Assembly (NCBI GenBank): GCA_949298805.1
Contig: CASFXY010000015.1
Span: 5,520 to 52,361 of the forward strand
Direction of reading: 5' to 3'
DNA from: an uncultured bacterium
GTDB lineage: Bacteria; Cyanobacteriota; Vampirovibrionia; Gastranaerophilales; Gastranaerophilaceae
Length of the DNA: 46,842 bases
How positions within the stretch are numbered: position 1 is the first letter of the stretch; every line of letters begins with the position of its first letter. The translations under genes were made by a program, and so were the position numbers. This document shows, piece after piece, positions 26,831 to 34,816 of this stretch. The notes below the pieces were generated by a model. The model did no database searches and was not told where the DNA came from. It saw nothing but the letters and a program-made list of their open reading frames with translations.

Positions 26831-28018
26831 ATGGAAACTGCATATAAAATTAAACCTGCAAAAAGAATTTTAGAAATTCCAAAGTATATATTTGCCGAAT
26901 TAAACGAATGGAAGGATGAGGCAAGGGCGCAAGGTATTGATTTGATTGATTTAGGCATAGGTAATCCTGACGGTGCAACGCCAAGGCCTGTTGTGGAAGC
27001 TGCATTAAAGTCTATTCAAATGCCTGAAAGTCATGGATATCCGAGTTTTCGCGGTAAGGATGATTTTCGTCGTGCAATTGCAAGTTGGATGAAAAGAAGA
27101 TATAACGTTGATGTCGATCCTATACAAGAGGTCCAAACGTTAATAGGTGAAAAGGAAGGATTGGCAAATATTGCTCTTGCATATTCGGACCCTGGCGACA
27201 TAAATATTGTACCTGACCCTTATTACCCTGTATTATCAAGGGGTAGTTGGGTTGCAGGGGCTCAGGTTTATCATGTTCCTCTGACAGATGAAAATGACTA
27301 TTTGCCTGATTTAGATTCAATTCCTGAAGATATTGCACGTAAGGCAAAAATGTTTTTTATTAATTATCCGAACAATCCTACGGGCGCAACGGCACCAAGG
27401 GAATTTTTAGAAAAAATTGTTGCTTATTGTAAAAAATATAACATTTTGCTTGTTTCCGATATGGCTTATGGTGAGGTTTGTTATGACAATTATCGTCCTT
27501 TAAGTATTTTTAATATAGAAGGTGCAAAAGATATTGCAGTTGAATTTCATTCTTTTTCTAAAACATTTAATATGGCCGGTTGGAGAGCAGGTTTTGCTGT
27601 TGGCAACAAAGAATTCATAGATGTTTTATATGCTATGAAATCAAATATTGATTATGGCACATCTTCAATTGTTCAAGATGCTTGTATTGCAGCGCTGGAG
27701 ATGGATTATAAATATGTTCAGGAGATAATGGATAAGTATAATTCACGCCGCGAGATTGTTGCACAGGGCTTCAATAAATTAGGTTGGCACATGAAAAGAA
27801 GTTCCGCTACAATGTACTTTTGGTTAAAGGTACCTGAAGGCAGGCATTCTAAGGAATTTTGTAAAGAAGTTTTATTTAAAACAGGAGTTATGTTCACTCC
27901 GGGTATTGCTTTTGGGCAATACAGTGATGACCATTTCCGGGTGTCTATTGTTCAACCTGCAGAACGTCTTTTAGAAGCATTTAAAAGATTGGATGCATCA
28001 GGTATTCGCTATATGTAA
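26831..28018 (+). CDS. dapL: Class I/II aminotransferase, probable LL-diaminopimelate aminotransferase
   Basis: A PLP-dependent fold-type I enzyme of 395 residues. Visible are the N-terminal LGIGNPDGATPRPVVEA (about 41-57), HGYPSFRGKDDFR, INYPNNPTGA (about 178-186), SDMAYGEVCYD (D210, Y213) and the PLP lysine in FHSFSKTFNMAGWRAGF (K244), plus the C-terminal FRVSIVQP substrate arginine. The pattern suits DapL-type enzymes that make LL-diaminopimelate for lysine and cell wall, but alanine or aspartate transaminase relatives are close. I chose ATG 26831, with AAGGAG 6 bases upstream, over an ORF start at 26798. Confidence 0.8.
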   Translation: METAYKIKPAKRILEIPKYIFAELNEWKDEARAQGIDLIDLGIGNPDGATPRPVVEAALKSIQMPESHGYPSFRGKDDFRRAIASWMKRRYNVDVDPIQEVQTLIGEKEGLANIALAYSDPGDINIVPDPYYPVLSRGSWVAGAQVYHVPLTDENDYLPDLDSIPEDIARKAKMFFINYPNNPTGATAPREFLEKIVAYCKKYNILLVSDMAYGEVCYDNYRPLSIFNIEGAKDIAVEFHSFSKTFNMAGWRAGFAVGNKEFIDVLYAMKSNIDYGTSSIVQDACIAALEMDYKYVQEIMDKYNSRREIVAQGFNKLGWHMKRSSATMYFWLKVPEGRHSKEFCKEVLFKTGVMFTPGIAFGQYSDDHFRVSIVQPAERLLEAFKRLDASGIRYM

Positions 28019-28023
28019 ACTTA

Positions 28024-28051
28024 TTTACATACCGAAAAAGTATGGTAAAAT
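28024..28051 (+). promoter_or_regulatory. Predicted promoter of the Flp pilin gene, with inverted repeat in the spacer
   Basis: TTTACA (28024-28029), 16-bp spacer, TAAAAT (28046-28051): five of six matches in each box. The spacer region carries the inverted arms CATAC (28028-28032) and GTATG (28040-28044), which could be an operator. It lies about 35 bases before the pilin ATG. Confidence 0.6.
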
Positions 28052-28085
28052 ACATAATATAAATTATAAAAAAAGGGAAGTCTTA

Positions 28086-28337
28086 ATGAAATTTGTTAAA
28101 AAAAGCAAAGCGCAAAGTTTAGTTGAATATGCTTTAATATTAGCACTTGTTACGGTTATTGCAATTACTGCGCTACAGTTTTTGGGACAAAAAGTTAACA
28201 CTGCAGTTGAAGGTGTCGGTGATGATGTAAAAACTTCAACTGAAAATGCTGCAAAAACTTATTGCGAAGGACTTGGAACAGGCTATAGCTGGAATGCAAG
28301 CACAGGCAAATGTGAAAGCAGCTCAAGCGGTAATTAA
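28086..28337 (+). CDS. flp: Flp-type (type IVb) pilin
   Basis: An 83-residue prepilin with a short basic leader (MKFVKKSKA) and the Flp motif QSLVEYALILALVTVIAI (about 10-27). By alignment on Glu+5/Tyr+6, cleavage would fall after Ala9 rather than the usual Gly. The rest is a short polar tail with two cysteines (C62 and C77) that could form a disulphide. I chose ATG 28086 with AGGGAAG upstream instead of a longer ORF from 27993 that overlaps the aminotransferase. It is likely the substrate of the tad machine at 6722-13493, about 14.6 kb away. Its stop overlaps that of kdsB by a few bases. Confidence 0.9.
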   Translation: MKFVKKSKAQSLVEYALILALVTVIAITALQFLGQKVNTAVEGVGDDVKTSTENAAKTYCEGLGTGYSWNASTGKCESSSSGN

Positions 28338-29065
28338 TTTTTGCTTTTTTGAATATTAATAAATTTATCTAAATCCTGTTGGGTGTCTATCCCGATGGGA
28401 TTTAAGTTTGTAAGTGCAACTTTTATTTTCATGCCATTTTTAAGTGCACGAAGTTGCTCTAAGCTTTCTGCTTTTTCAAGGTCTGATTGAGCTAAAGATG
28501 TCATTTTTAACAAAGAATTTCTTTTGTAGCCGTAAATACCTATATGAGCATAATATTTAGCTTCACCTTTATTTCTTTCATAAGGTATGGGACAACGTGA
28601 AAAATAAAGGGCATTGTAATTATTATCAAATACACATTTTACACAATTAGGGTCTTGTATTTGTTCAACATCAGTTATTTGTCTTGCAAGCGTAGAGATA
28701 TCACAATCGCCGTTTATTAGTGTAGAGATAGCTAAATCAATTACTTCGGGAGTTATTTGCGGTTCATCTCCCTGCATGTTTAAAATATAATCATATTCAC
28801 AGTGTCGTTTTGCTACTTCGCAAATTCTATCCGAGCCTGATTTGTGTTCTGTTGATGTCATTTCAGCATTTGCGCCAAATTCTTTTGCTTTGTTTAAAAT
28901 TAATTCAGAATCAGTTGCAATTATAACTTCATCTGCCAATTTAGATTTCTTTGCAGCTTCAAAAACCCACTGAATAATAGGTTTGTTGTCTACTTCCATA
29001 AGAAGTTTTCCACATAGTCTGGTGGAGGAGTACCTTGCGGGAATTATAATAACTGTCTTTTTCAT
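28334..29065 (-). CDS. kdsB: 3-deoxy-manno-octulosonate cytidylyltransferase
   Basis: KdsB activates KDO as CMP-KDO for the LPS inner core. The 243-residue protein shows VIIPARYSSTRLCGKLL (about 4-20), ATDSE, YILNMQGDEPQI, NNYNALYFSRCPIPYERN, AHIGIYGYKRNSLLKM and LEKAESLEQLRAL. It is good evidence for an outer membrane with KDO. It lies 9 bases downstream of the secreted TPR gene on the same strand and ends tail to tail with flp, leaving no room for a hairpin terminator. Confidence 0.95.
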   Translation of the reverse strand: MKKTVIIIPARYSSTRLCGKLLMEVDNKPIIQWVFEAAKKSKLADEVIIATDSELILNKAKEFGANAEMTSTEHKSGSDRICEVAKRHCEYDYILNMQGDEPQITPEVIDLAISTLINGDCDISTLARQITDVEQIQDPNCVKCVFDNNYNALYFSRCPIPYERNKGEAKYYAHIGIYGYKRNSLLKMTSLAQSDLEKAESLEQLRALKNGMKIKVALTNLNPIGIDTQQDLDKFINIQKSKN

Positions 29066-29074
29066 AACTTTCCT

Positions 29075-31159
29075 TTAATAATATTTTTCGCCCAATTCGA
29101 TAACTTTTTTCTCGGCTTCTTTTATCAGTTCTTCCTCTTTTGGATTTCCTGAAAGATATTTTTCATAGGCTTCCAATGCATCACGACCTGCATTTATTTT
29201 TTCATAAGCTTTTGCCATTGAATAATATCCCAAACTAAAGGCACGATTTAATTTTACTGCCATTTTATAGTCTTTTATTGCTTGCGGATACATTTGCATT
29301 GCCTCAAGGATGATACCTCTGTAATAATATACTTGGGCATCTTGCGGATAACGTTTGGCAGCCTCGTTTGCTATGTCAATTGCTTTTTCATATTGTTTTT
29401 TATCGTAATAGTTATATGCTTCATTTAAAAGGTCTGTTACAACCTGCCCCCTTAAATAATTTGAAAGTTTTATTGCTTTTACGTTTTTAGGGTCAATTTC
29501 AATTGCTTTTAAAAGCATGCTTTGTGCCAGTTTTGGACTTTTTTGTTCAAGATAAGTGAGCGCAAGCGCATAATAAGTATCTGATTGCTTGTCATCCAAG
29601 GATATTGCTTTTTTGTAATTTTCAACAGCTTTTGGGTAGTTTTTTAAATATTTATAGCAATTTGCAATTGCAACATAAATTTGACTTGTTTTGGGTTCAA
29701 TTTGTTTGTATATTTTTATTGCTTTTGCCCATTCATTTTTTTTCAAGTAGCTTAAGGCTAATTCATCTTTTTTTGTGTCCGTATTTTTGTTGAGATAAAA
29801 AAAAACTTTACTTATTTCCTCATTTTTGGGCAATTCTTTGTGCGCTTTTTTAATAGTTTCAAAAGCAAGACTGTCTTCACCTTTTAGTTCATATATTTCA
29901 TATAATTTCAAATATGCATTTGCATTTTTGGGATTTTTTTCAATAGCTTTTTCAAAAAGATAAATAGCATCTTTATTATTACCTTCAAGACTTGTTATAA
30001 GTTCTGCAAATTCTGCATAAAATTCGCTTGTAGGCTTGAAATTATCATTGAGCGGGTAAAAATTATCTATGATATAGTCGGGATTTTTTTTATCTTTAAA
30101 AATTTCATAAATACCATATTTAGCTTGTTTTGAATCAGGATAAATTGCCAAAATAATTTGGTATTCCTTGAGAGCTGCATTTGTTTGTCCGAGCGCAAGT
30201 AAGCTTTTGGCTTTGCCTGCTCGGATTTGCGATTCATAAAGGTTATCTCTTAAAATATTATCATATACTCTTGTTGCTTGGGGATATTGTTTTGTTTCGT
30301 AAAGCAGTCCGCCAAGACGATATTTTAAAAATATATCTTTTGGATTTAAATAAATTGCTCTTTGATAGAGTTCGTAAGTTTTTTTATAATCGCCTGTTTT
30401 TTCGTATGTTGTACCCAGAATTTCATATAAATTTGCATTTTTGGGCTTTCTTCTTACTGCCCTTGTAAATACACTTATGCCTTGTTTTAAAATTTCGGGG
30501 TCATCTGTTAAATTTATTGCCCTTGTATAGTATTCAAGTGCAAGATCAATTTTATTTATTTCATTTAAAATCGTTGCTGTCTTAAACAGTGCTGAAGCAT
30601 TATTCGGATTTATTTCTATAGATTTTTTATAAAAAGGCAAGGCACAAGTTTTGTCTTTGTTTATTTTTTGTTCTATATCACCCAGATATTCATAACAAAT
30701 TGCACTTTCGTAGTTTTTATCCGCAAGCTCTTCAAATTCATAGGCACTTGCATAGTAGTTTCCTTCCAAAAAAAGATTTTTTGCAATTTCAAATCTGTTT
30801 GAATCATCATTTTGAAAACCTGATTTTTCAATTAAATTATTTAATTTCTCCAGAGTTTTTTTGTATTCATCAGAGTTTTTATTTTTTCTTAAAAAATAAA
30901 GCGCGCTGCGTAAATTGTCGCAAGCTTCTATGTTGTCTTTTTTAAATATTCTAAAAAATGTAGAACGTCTTTTTTGTGTATTTACATATTTTCTAATTGT
31001 TTCAGGGTCTTCATTTTGGCGCAATTGTTGTTCCAGAGAATATATTTTCTGCGCCCCAAAGCCGCTTTTTGGCATACAAGTAGTCGCTACTTGAGCATTT
31101 GCGCTAAGTTGCAAGATAAAAGATGTACAAATTAGGGGTATTAATAGTCTTTTTTCCAT
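29075..31159 (-). CDS. Large secreted TPR-repeat protein
   Basis: A 694-residue protein with an N-terminal export signal (LLIPLICTSFILQLSANAQ, cleavage near 22) followed by more than ten tetratricopeptide units covering most of the length. Clear ones include ALFKTATILNEINKIDLALE, YEILGTTYEKTGDYKKTYEL, YLKLYEIYELKGEDSLAFE and VYYYRGIILEAMQMYPQAIK. No enzyme domain is visible. It is likely a periplasmic or outer-membrane scaffold, possibly for envelope or pilus assembly. kdsB follows on the same strand. Start is ATG 31159. Confidence 0.85.
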   Translation of the reverse strand: MEKRLLIPLICTSFILQLSANAQVATTCMPKSGFGAQKIYSLEQQLRQNEDPETIRKYVNTQKRRSTFFRIFKKDNIEACDNLRSALYFLRKNKNSDEYKKTLEKLNNLIEKSGFQNDDSNRFEIAKNLFLEGNYYASAYEFEELADKNYESAICYEYLGDIEQKINKDKTCALPFYKKSIEINPNNASALFKTATILNEINKIDLALEYYTRAINLTDDPEILKQGISVFTRAVRRKPKNANLYEILGTTYEKTGDYKKTYELYQRAIYLNPKDIFLKYRLGGLLYETKQYPQATRVYDNILRDNLYESQIRAGKAKSLLALGQTNAALKEYQIILAIYPDSKQAKYGIYEIFKDKKNPDYIIDNFYPLNDNFKPTSEFYAEFAELITSLEGNNKDAIYLFEKAIEKNPKNANAYLKLYEIYELKGEDSLAFETIKKAHKELPKNEEISKVFFYLNKNTDTKKDELALSYLKKNEWAKAIKIYKQIEPKTSQIYVAIANCYKYLKNYPKAVENYKKAISLDDKQSDTYYALALTYLEQKSPKLAQSMLLKAIEIDPKNVKAIKLSNYLRGQVVTDLLNEAYNYYDKKQYEKAIDIANEAAKRYPQDAQVYYYRGIILEAMQMYPQAIKDYKMAVKLNRAFSLGYYSMAKAYEKINAGRDALEAYEKYLSGNPKEEELIKEAEKKVIELGEKYY

Positions 31160-31227
31160 TGACTGTATTATATATCAAATAATTTTTAAAATAAATACTA
31201 TCATTTGTATGAGATTTTTTAATACAT

Positions 31228-31262
31228 AAAAAACATCCTCTTTTTTAGAGAGGATGTTTTTT
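31228..31262 (-). terminator. Terminator downstream of tpsA
   Basis: Arms AAACATCCTCT (31231-31241) and AGAGGATGTTT (31249-31259) enclose a 7-base loop, and the minus strand continues into a run of six Ts and TATG. The symmetric A/T flanks let it act both ways. It separates tpsA from the TPR/kdsB operon. Confidence 0.85.
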
Positions 31263-31276
31263 ATATTGTTTATGAA

Positions 31277-34200
31277 TTATATTTCAAATTCGTCTTGGTT
31301 TTGTTTTGTTGCTGTTGCGTTGTCATCAACTTCGATTCTTGCAGCTGCGTTTACTATGCCTGTTGTAGGATCTGTTGTGTTGTTAGCGATTGGTGCTATT
31401 CTTGAAGTTGGTTCTAATTGACGAGGTATACGTAATTGGTTGATTAAGCTGTCTGTTAAGTCTGTGCTGAAACCATCATCAGGTGTTGGAACAGGAGGTT
31501 CAGGGTCGCAAGCTTCAACAGGTTTTTCGTAAACAAGGAGGAATTTTTCCATTGTATTGTTATTGAATTCAATGAAGTGTTTTTTGTAAGTGTCTATTGC
31601 TGCACCTGCTTGAGGTTGATGAGTACCTTCTACGAAGTGGTCTGTGTATGTGAATGATTCAGGTTGTTTGAATTGAGTTTCATAGTCTGCCATAGGGTCT
31701 AAGTTGAATTGTCCCCAATTAGCAACTTCGATGTATGCTCTGCCTGTTGTGTCAGCTTCAACACCTTCTATATCAGAAGTTGTTAAGTCAGTAAGTGCTG
31801 CCAAGAATGAGTCATTTTTATCAAGGTTCAAATTGCCTGCTTTGATTTTAGAGATTGCCAATTGATTATCAGCTGCGTTAACTGTTACTGTTTTGTTTGA
31901 AAGTTCATCACTGTTGTATTTAGCGTTGATTTCAATACCTGCTTGTTTATTGTTGGCACCGCTTACTACGATGTTTGTATCTTTATCGGCATTTGCAATT
32001 AATTTTGTACCGTTTACTTTTAAGATTGTTTCATCTGTTGTAAAGTTGCCGCCTGCATTGACAATTGTTTTTGTATTTTGAGGTGTTGTTGAGTTTTTAG
32101 CTTTAAGCTCTGTATTTTTAAGAGTTACATTGCCTGTAGCTGTTATGTTGTTTACATTACCATTGAATGTAGTGTTATCTGTCGCAATGTTGCCTGTGAT
32201 ATTTAGATTGTTATTACCTGCTGCATTAAAGTCAACTCTTGTAGCATTTAAGTTACCTGTGCCTGTGATATTGTTATCTCTGCCTGCATTAAGAACTAAA
32301 CGTTCGCTGTAGTTAAGGTTTGCAAAATCTGCAAGGTCTGCATTAATGTCAGCATCTGAGTTTGTGGTTGTAAGTTTAATATTTTTACCGCTTAAAGTTG
32401 AATCTTTTGTGATGTGTGTACCTGCTTTATGAGTTAATGCTTGTTTAATGTCTACATTAGCTGCTGCTGCAAGTTTTGAATTTTGAACGAATACTTCGCC
32501 ATTTGTACTATCAAGTGCTTTAACTGTGATGTCGCCTTTGTTTGTTGCTATGTCAGAGTTATTTTTGATTGTTACCTTACCTTTTGTGGATTCAAGAGCG
32601 ATTGAGTCATGATTTCCTACTTCAGTAACAGTTACATCCATTTCAAGAGTATCTTCGTTAGCTTTAGCACTGAAACCTTTTCTTAACAAGCTGTTGTTGT
32701 CTATTGTCAAGTTGCCGTTTGTAGTTAATTTAAGGTCGTTTGAGAAACTGTTGAAACCTGTTGCGCCTGAGATAGTTACGTTGTTAAGTACGTTTTCATC
32801 TTCAACGAAATTTAAACCGTTGTATTGAACTACAGAATCTGCAATAGTTGTGTTTTTACCATACATATTAATGTTTTTATTTGAGTGCATTGTAGAACCG
32901 TTTTTAACATCAATATTGTCTGTTTTAAGGGTTGTATCATCTGTTGATTCTGTATATGTATTATCTAAAGTTATAGCGTCTTTAGCATTTAAAGCTAATT
33001 TTTTGATAAAGTTTGCCGGAGTGGCATCTTCTTTGTCATAGTTTCTTGCTCTGAGTGTAGAGTTTGTAGCTTTAATTGAACCGTTGTTAGCGTTAACTGT
33101 TAAGTTACCTTTAGCACTGATTTTTGAATTTTCAATATTTACATCGTTGTTTTGTGCATTGATTGTAACATCGCCTGCATTAGAACCTTTTGATACGGTA
33201 GCACTGTAGTCTTTGCTTGAGTGTGCGGTTGAAATTTTTGTATCATTTGTTAAGTTAACGTTTTTGCCTGCGCTGATTAAAACTCTGCCGCCGTTTTGAG
33301 CATTTGTATTGATTTCAGGATTTTGAATCCTGTATGTGTTTTCTGTTTTAATGGTTGAATTATCTACATTAACATCGTTTTGACCGATGATTTTGATGTC
33401 GCCCATATCGCCTTTGATAAGTTTGTAACCTTTAATTACTGAGTTTTTAATCTTGACATCAGAACCGTCTTTAGCACCTGCGTTTACTATGTCAATTTTA
33501 CCTGAGTTAATTGTGGAATCAGCAATTGCTATATTGTTTTGAATATTTGAATTGCTATTTTTAACTGCTTGGTAACCTTTAATATTGCCGTTTAATTCAT
33601 AGTTAAAATTAACACCGTCGCCTGTAACAATTTTTACATTAGAGAATGTTTGCCAGTGATTTGAGGGGTCTTGATTTCCGCCATAGTTTGGTTCGATACT
33701 TGTTTTAATTAAAGAATCTTTATAAACTGCAACATTGTCTGCTGCTATGCCTAAAGATTTATCAATATTGAAATTTGTTCCTTCCAGTTTAACTTCTGCG
33801 CCATCTTTTGTTGTTAAAACGCCATTTCTGATGAATTTAGCGTTTGAAACCATGTCGGATAAAATAACGTTTCCGTTTTTATCTACGCCTTGAACATTGA
33901 TTTTATTTTGATATGCTTGAAGTTCAGCATCTGTCATACCTTCTAAGTTTTTGGCACCTTTAAGGTCAAAAGTTGTTGCCGTAAAAGAGTTTAAGTCAAC
34001 TTGAGAACCTGAACCGAACATAATGCCATTGGGGTTAATAAGAATAACCTTACCTGTGCCCATATAGCTTGAGCAGTCAGCACCTGCACAAGAGTTTGTT
34101 AATTTACCGTAGATTTGTGATAAACCACCTGAAGCAAGTACTCGGTTTAGTGATGTTTGTGAGTTATTAGTAAAACCAAAATTAACTTGTGCGTTTGAGC

Positions 34201-34429
34201 CAACATTAAAATGGTTCCAATCAAATTGTCCTACTGCGCCTGCACCACCTTGAACAACGACATCTAATCTGTTATCGCCGTTTGGTGTAACAGTGCCGTT
34301 AATAGAACTATTTAAATCAGGCAATGTACCTGCATCAAGAGCAAAAGCCATAGTGCTTGATAGGGGCATGTAACTTAAAAAACTGAGTAAAACCAACGCT
34401 GTAGTTAATTTCTTGTGATTAAGTTTCAT
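31277..34429 (-). CDS. Two-partner-secretion exoprotein (TpsA), filamentous-haemagglutinin type
   Basis: A 1050-residue surface or secreted protein. It has a long signal peptide (about 1-30, ending MAFA) and then a TPS/haemagglutination-activity domain (about 32-190). That domain includes QFDWNHFNVGSNAQVNFGF, LNRVLASGGLSQIYG and the hallmark NPNGIMFGSGSQVDLNSFTATT. The rest is a parallel beta-helix with many short Asn/Thr/Lys-rich repeats of the GNLTVNANNGSIKATNS kind. The C-terminal 100 residues differ (CDPEPPVPTPDD, LRIPRQLEPTSRIAPIANN) and may be an anchor or processing region. Two cysteines sit in the TPS domain (NSCAGADC). It is divergent from its likely transporter tpsB. The ligand or toxin role is unknown; no toxin domain is seen. 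Confidence 0.93.
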   Translation of the reverse strand: MKLNHKKLTTALVLLSFLSYMPLSSTMAFALDAGTLPDLNSSINGTVTPNGDNRLDVVVQGGAGAVGQFDWNHFNVGSNAQVNFGFTNNSQTSLNRVLASGGLSQIYGKLTNSCAGADCSSYMGTGKVILINPNGIMFGSGSQVDLNSFTATTFDLKGAKNLEGMTDAELQAYQNKINVQGVDKNGNVILSDMVSNAKFIRNGVLTTKDGAEVKLEGTNFNIDKSLGIAADNVAVYKDSLIKTSIEPNYGGNQDPSNHWQTFSNVKIVTGDGVNFNYELNGNIKGYQAVKNSNSNIQNNIAIADSTINSGKIDIVNAGAKDGSDVKIKNSVIKGYKLIKGDMGDIKIIGQNDVNVDNSTIKTENTYRIQNPEINTNAQNGGRVLISAGKNVNLTNDTKISTAHSSKDYSATVSKGSNAGDVTINAQNNDVNIENSKISAKGNLTVNANNGSIKATNSTLRARNYDKEDATPANFIKKLALNAKDAITLDNTYTESTDDTTLKTDNIDVKNGSTMHSNKNINMYGKNTTIADSVVQYNGLNFVEDENVLNNVTISGATGFNSFSNDLKLTTNGNLTIDNNSLLRKGFSAKANEDTLEMDVTVTEVGNHDSIALESTKGKVTIKNNSDIATNKGDITVKALDSTNGEVFVQNSKLAAAANVDIKQALTHKAGTHITKDSTLSGKNIKLTTTNSDADINADLADFANLNYSERLVLNAGRDNNITGTGNLNATRVDFNAAGNNNLNITGNIATDNTTFNGNVNNITATGNVTLKNTELKAKNSTTPQNTKTIVNAGGNFTTDETILKVNGTKLIANADKDTNIVVSGANNKQAGIEINAKYNSDELSNKTVTVNAADNQLAISKIKAGNLNLDKNDSFLAALTDLTTSDIEGVEADTTGRAYIEVANWGQFNLDPMADYETQFKQPESFTYTDHFVEGTHQPQAGAAIDTYKKHFIEFNNNTMEKFLLVYEKPVEACDPEPPVPTPDDGFSTDLTDSLINQLRIPRQLEPTSRIAPIANNTTDPTTGIVNAAARIEVDDNATATKQNQDEFEI

Positions 34430-34710
34430 TATGTTTCCTTTCTTCTAAAAAATATATACTTCTTATATAAATTCCGATTACTTATATAAAAACTTGTAAA
34501 TAATAAAAATTGCATTAACAATGAAATATGTTAATAAAATTAACAATAATTTACAAAACTTTACCTTCCCTTTTCGACAGTCATTATAAGTATTTAATTA
34601 TTGTACAATAAATTTATTTAAAAAAATCTCCGCAAATATTTTTATTTACATATTTTAATAACCATGTTGAAAAAGGAATGTTTTTAAAATATGTTGAAAA
34701 TATCCCATAA

Positions 34711-34734
34711 AATAAATCATTAATATGATTTATT
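34711..34734. promoter_or_regulatory. 24-bp palindrome upstream of tpsB, probable operator
   Basis: Perfect 10-bp arms AATAAATCAT (34711-34720) and ATGATTTATT (34725-34734) with a TAAT spacer. It ends one base before a consensus -35 TTGACA (34736-34741). That is a good place for an activator or repressor of tpsB. Confidence 0.55.
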
Positions 34735-34735
34735 G

Positions 34736-34764
34736 TTGACATCGCCATTATATATTATTATTGA
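34736..34764 (+). promoter_or_regulatory. Possible tpsB promoter
   Basis: TTGACA (34736-34741) is a perfect -35. At 17-bp spacing the -10 is TATTGA (34759-34764), only half matching. Other TATTAT hexamers nearby have poor spacing, so the exact -10 is unsure. Confidence 0.4.
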
Positions 34765-34816
34765 AATGTAATAAGACAACTTATTATTATCTAAATAAGT
34801 ATGAAAAGGAATTTAA

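Larger units (their letters stand above)
34430..34816. promoter_or_regulatory. Divergent tpsA-tpsB regulatory region
   Basis: A 387-bp, very AT-rich gap. It holds 10-bp direct repeats CTTATATAAA at 34462-34471 and 34481-34490 close to tpsA. Inverted arms GTTAAT / ATTAAC lie at 34530-34535 and 34539-34544. A 24-bp palindrome and a TTGACA lie near tpsB. No open reading frame of note was found here. Confidence 0.6.

Noticed and set aside
32130-32312. Plus-strand hydrophobic ORF inside tpsA
   Set aside because: Val/Leu/Pro-rich shadow of the Asn/Thr-rich beta-helix on the other strand; no start signals.
31277-34429. CRISPR-like or DNA repeat array in tpsA
   Set aside because: Repetition is at protein level (beta-helix turns) with variable DNA; no regular repeat-spacer pattern.
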